A DNA stretch of 64,000 bases from Actinospineispora eucalypti (lineage in GTDB: Bacteria; Actinomycetota; Actinomycetes; Mycobacteriales; Pseudonocardiaceae). The position numbers and the translations under genes were made by a program. Shown piece by piece: positions 50,901-53,900 of this stretch. The stretch covers positions 1,488,001 through 1,552,000 of the forward strand of contig JACHMT010000005.1 of the NCBI GenBank assembly GCA_014208095.1, written 5' to 3'. The notes beneath the pieces are model-generated. The model made no database searches. It saw nothing but the letters and a program-made list of their open reading frames with translations, and had not been told where the DNA came from. Positions within the stretch are counted from its first letter, which is position 1; every line of letters begins with the position of its first letter.

Positions 50901-53900
50901 GGCAGCTACGTAAGCTGCAAATCTCGCTGGCCGCCAGGGTCGGCCGGCTGCCACAGCCGGGTAGTGACTGGTTGGATCAGGGCCGCCAGTACCGCATGCC
51001 GCTGAGCTCGGAGCCAATCGCGGGGTTGAAGGCCGATCTGCGCATGGTCCGGCTTCTGACTGATCAGGCCGCCGCCGAGCTGGCAGCGACGGGGTTGACC
51101 GGCGAGTTGACGGGCTTGGTCGCCTTCAGTTGGCCGGACAAGAACGCGCCGGGTGGCGGCTATGTCGTCATCGTGGAAAGCGCCTGGCGAGAGGCACTTG
51201 ACCGGTTCCACCTCGGACCATGGTGGTTGGCAAAGGTCATCGCGTTCGAAATCGCCTTCCGCATCGAAGGCAAGCACAGCCTCCGCCGAGCCGGCCTGCC
51301 GAGCGAACGGGACGCGGTGAAACACCTGCTGGCGCTGCGCACTGCGGCTCGGGCCGTTGATGAGAAGGTCGATGAGATCAAGCAGATAGTGCGTCACAAC
51401 CGTGAACTGCCGTATTTCTCGGTCCACCGAGAGATTCACCAGCTCGCCCCGCTAGAGGCCGCAGCGATGCGGCAAGACGAACTGCTCGACCAGCTCATCG
51501 CCACCTTCGGAGAGACACCGCCGACTGAACTGTCAACCGGTTCAGGTACGAAGGCCGGGGGTCTCACGGATCAGCCGCACGAGCCCGGCATCCGTGAGTC
51601 TTTCGAGCAAGACCTGGCGGGTCGGGATAGTGATACCGACCAGTCCTCTGGCGATGATGGTGCGTTTGCGCTGCGTGAGCTCACCAGACTCGAACAACAC
51701 GCCCTGCAGGCCGTGCTGCCTGGGCTGACCGTGGGGCTTCGCTCTTCGCGGGCGGCCGGAGAGCCCGGGGAGTTTGTATGGTTCTTCACCGCGCAGCTGC
51801 GGCGCGATCTCGCCGAGTACGTCAGAAACCACCCGGACATCAACATCGATCCCGATGAGCTGGCCAGCATCGTGCTCGGCTACTCGATCAACCCCACAAA
51901 GTACCTGTCCATTGAATGGTGGGAAGTCCTTCCCGCTGATCTTCAGCGTGGGCTCGTCCTTCACGAGGTCCACGCCCACCCCGGACACGAGCCCCTAGAC
52001 CCCAAGCGGCACGAGCAGCAGGCCCGACCCCTTCGATTCAGGGTCTACAGCCTGATGGCTGGCAGTCGAGGACACCAACACCCCAAGGATTCCGAGCCGC
52101 CGGTCATTGCCGCTATGTCGCCCTTGGTCGGCGGGCTGGAGAGCGCTGCTGCCCAGGCACAACCGTACTTGGGAAGTGTCTCCTCGCCGCAAGGCTTGAG
52201 CCCAGCAGCAACCCGCAATAGCCCAGGTCAAAGGACACTCCCGTCCTCACGACACACATCCGGCAATCATTTCGTCGGTGGATCCAGGCTGAGCGCGTTG
52301 TCCGGGAAGACGTTCCACGCGGCAACCAGTGACTATCAGGAATTCGTGCGCACTATGCGTCAGTCAGGCCTGGTCCACACGTTCGACTGGGTACAGGGCC
52401 CAAGGCTGTTTAATGTCGCGGGCTTCTTGCGAGGCGGTGAGCCGATCAGAGCCGGCGATCATCAGATATCCTTCCATACCGAACGCACGGTGCGGCTGCT
52501 GGATACACATCTAGTCGAGGTAAAGGCGGTAGGCGAGTACGACGCCGCCGACAGGCGCGACAACGCCACGTCACTGGTCGGGGCCGCATTCGTCGGACAC
52601 AACTGGGTCGCCGACCTGGTCGGCTCGCACCCGGTGCTGGCCGGCCTCGCCGTTGTTTCGGTGGTCATGGCGATCGCCGTGCTGATCGTGATCAAGGCTC
52701 GCGGGACTCGGGCGCCGAGGGCGCCACCTGCGGACGCGCGGTTGCGGGTCGTGGCCCTAGTCAACGATAGCCACCTGACGGGCACGATTCGAGGCTGGTT
52801 GCCCCGGCTGGTCCGCCTCGCGCGCCCTCTGACCGGTGCCGAGCGGCGGGCGATGCCTAGCGGGCCGCGAGTGTGGGTCGTGCCTTCCTCGGTAGTTGAC
52901 CAGATGGCGGTCGAAACGGGATCCAGCCCGGCGGAGGTCGTCCTGGTGGGTTGGGAAGGCGGCCGCGACGTGTTCGTCTTCGAAACCGCGCTCTTGCTGT
53001 CGCTGGCGCTGATCAACCGCGGTTCGCTGGACAAGGAATGGTGGCACCGGATGCTTGGCGGCGGCGTAGAGCCGGTCGCGCCCGCCGTGGAGCTGGGGTG
53101 GGCGCGCGAGTGGGCGGTCAGAGACCTTGTGGCGCGGGTAGGCGAGCTCGGTCGGCGGGTCGCGGCCGGGGCGGGCGGTGCTGGTCTGCCTATCATCTCC
53201 ACCGACCAGCTGCGGACCGCCTCCGGCACCGAAGACCGCGCCGTCGACCTGCTGGCGTGGTTGCAGGATGCTGAGGACCTGCCCGCCGCGAACGCGCACC
53301 GGTTCGGTCGGAGTGAGAAACAGGAATCGTTCGCCCGCGCGGTATACACAGGCCTCCGAAGCGACCGGATCAAGGACATTCGGTGGTGGACGCGGCAGCT
53401 GCTCGCGGTCCGGTTGGCGGTCGAGACGTCTACCTCGGCTCAGGAAGGACTCGAAGCCCTGCGGGCCGCCTCGGCGTCGGCCGAGGAGCACGTTGGGCAG
53501 GTCGAGGGACTGTTTACGGAGCTGATGGAGCTCGCCCACACCTACTGGTTCCTCCCGGGGCAACATCGCCGCATCGAGCTGTTCGCTGAGGTCACCCGGG
53601 TCATCTGGGAGGAAGCCGAGCTGCGCCGAGACCGGGCTCGGCTGGTGTGGGGGCTTGCGCGCCAGATCACCGACCGACCATCCGGCCGATCCGGTGCATT
53701 GTCCCGGACAGGAGCGCTGAATCCCGACCAGGTGGCCGCGGTCGATGCGATGCTGCGGCACGCGCAAGCGGTCGGATCACTGCGCGATCTGAGCCAGCCG
53801 CAGCGTGAGTCCGTGGGCAGCGACGACGCGGGGCTGCGGCTGCTACCCACTGAGCTGCTGGAGCGGCTGGCCGCTGGTGAGTTCGGCGAGCCGGTACATG

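Noticed and set aside
41036..51990. HExxH-type metalloprotease motifs in the giant protein (HERDFH, HEVHAH)
   Set aside because: Spacing is HExxxH or HExH, not HExxH, and varies between copies. The His-rich block may bind metal but a zincin call is not supported.
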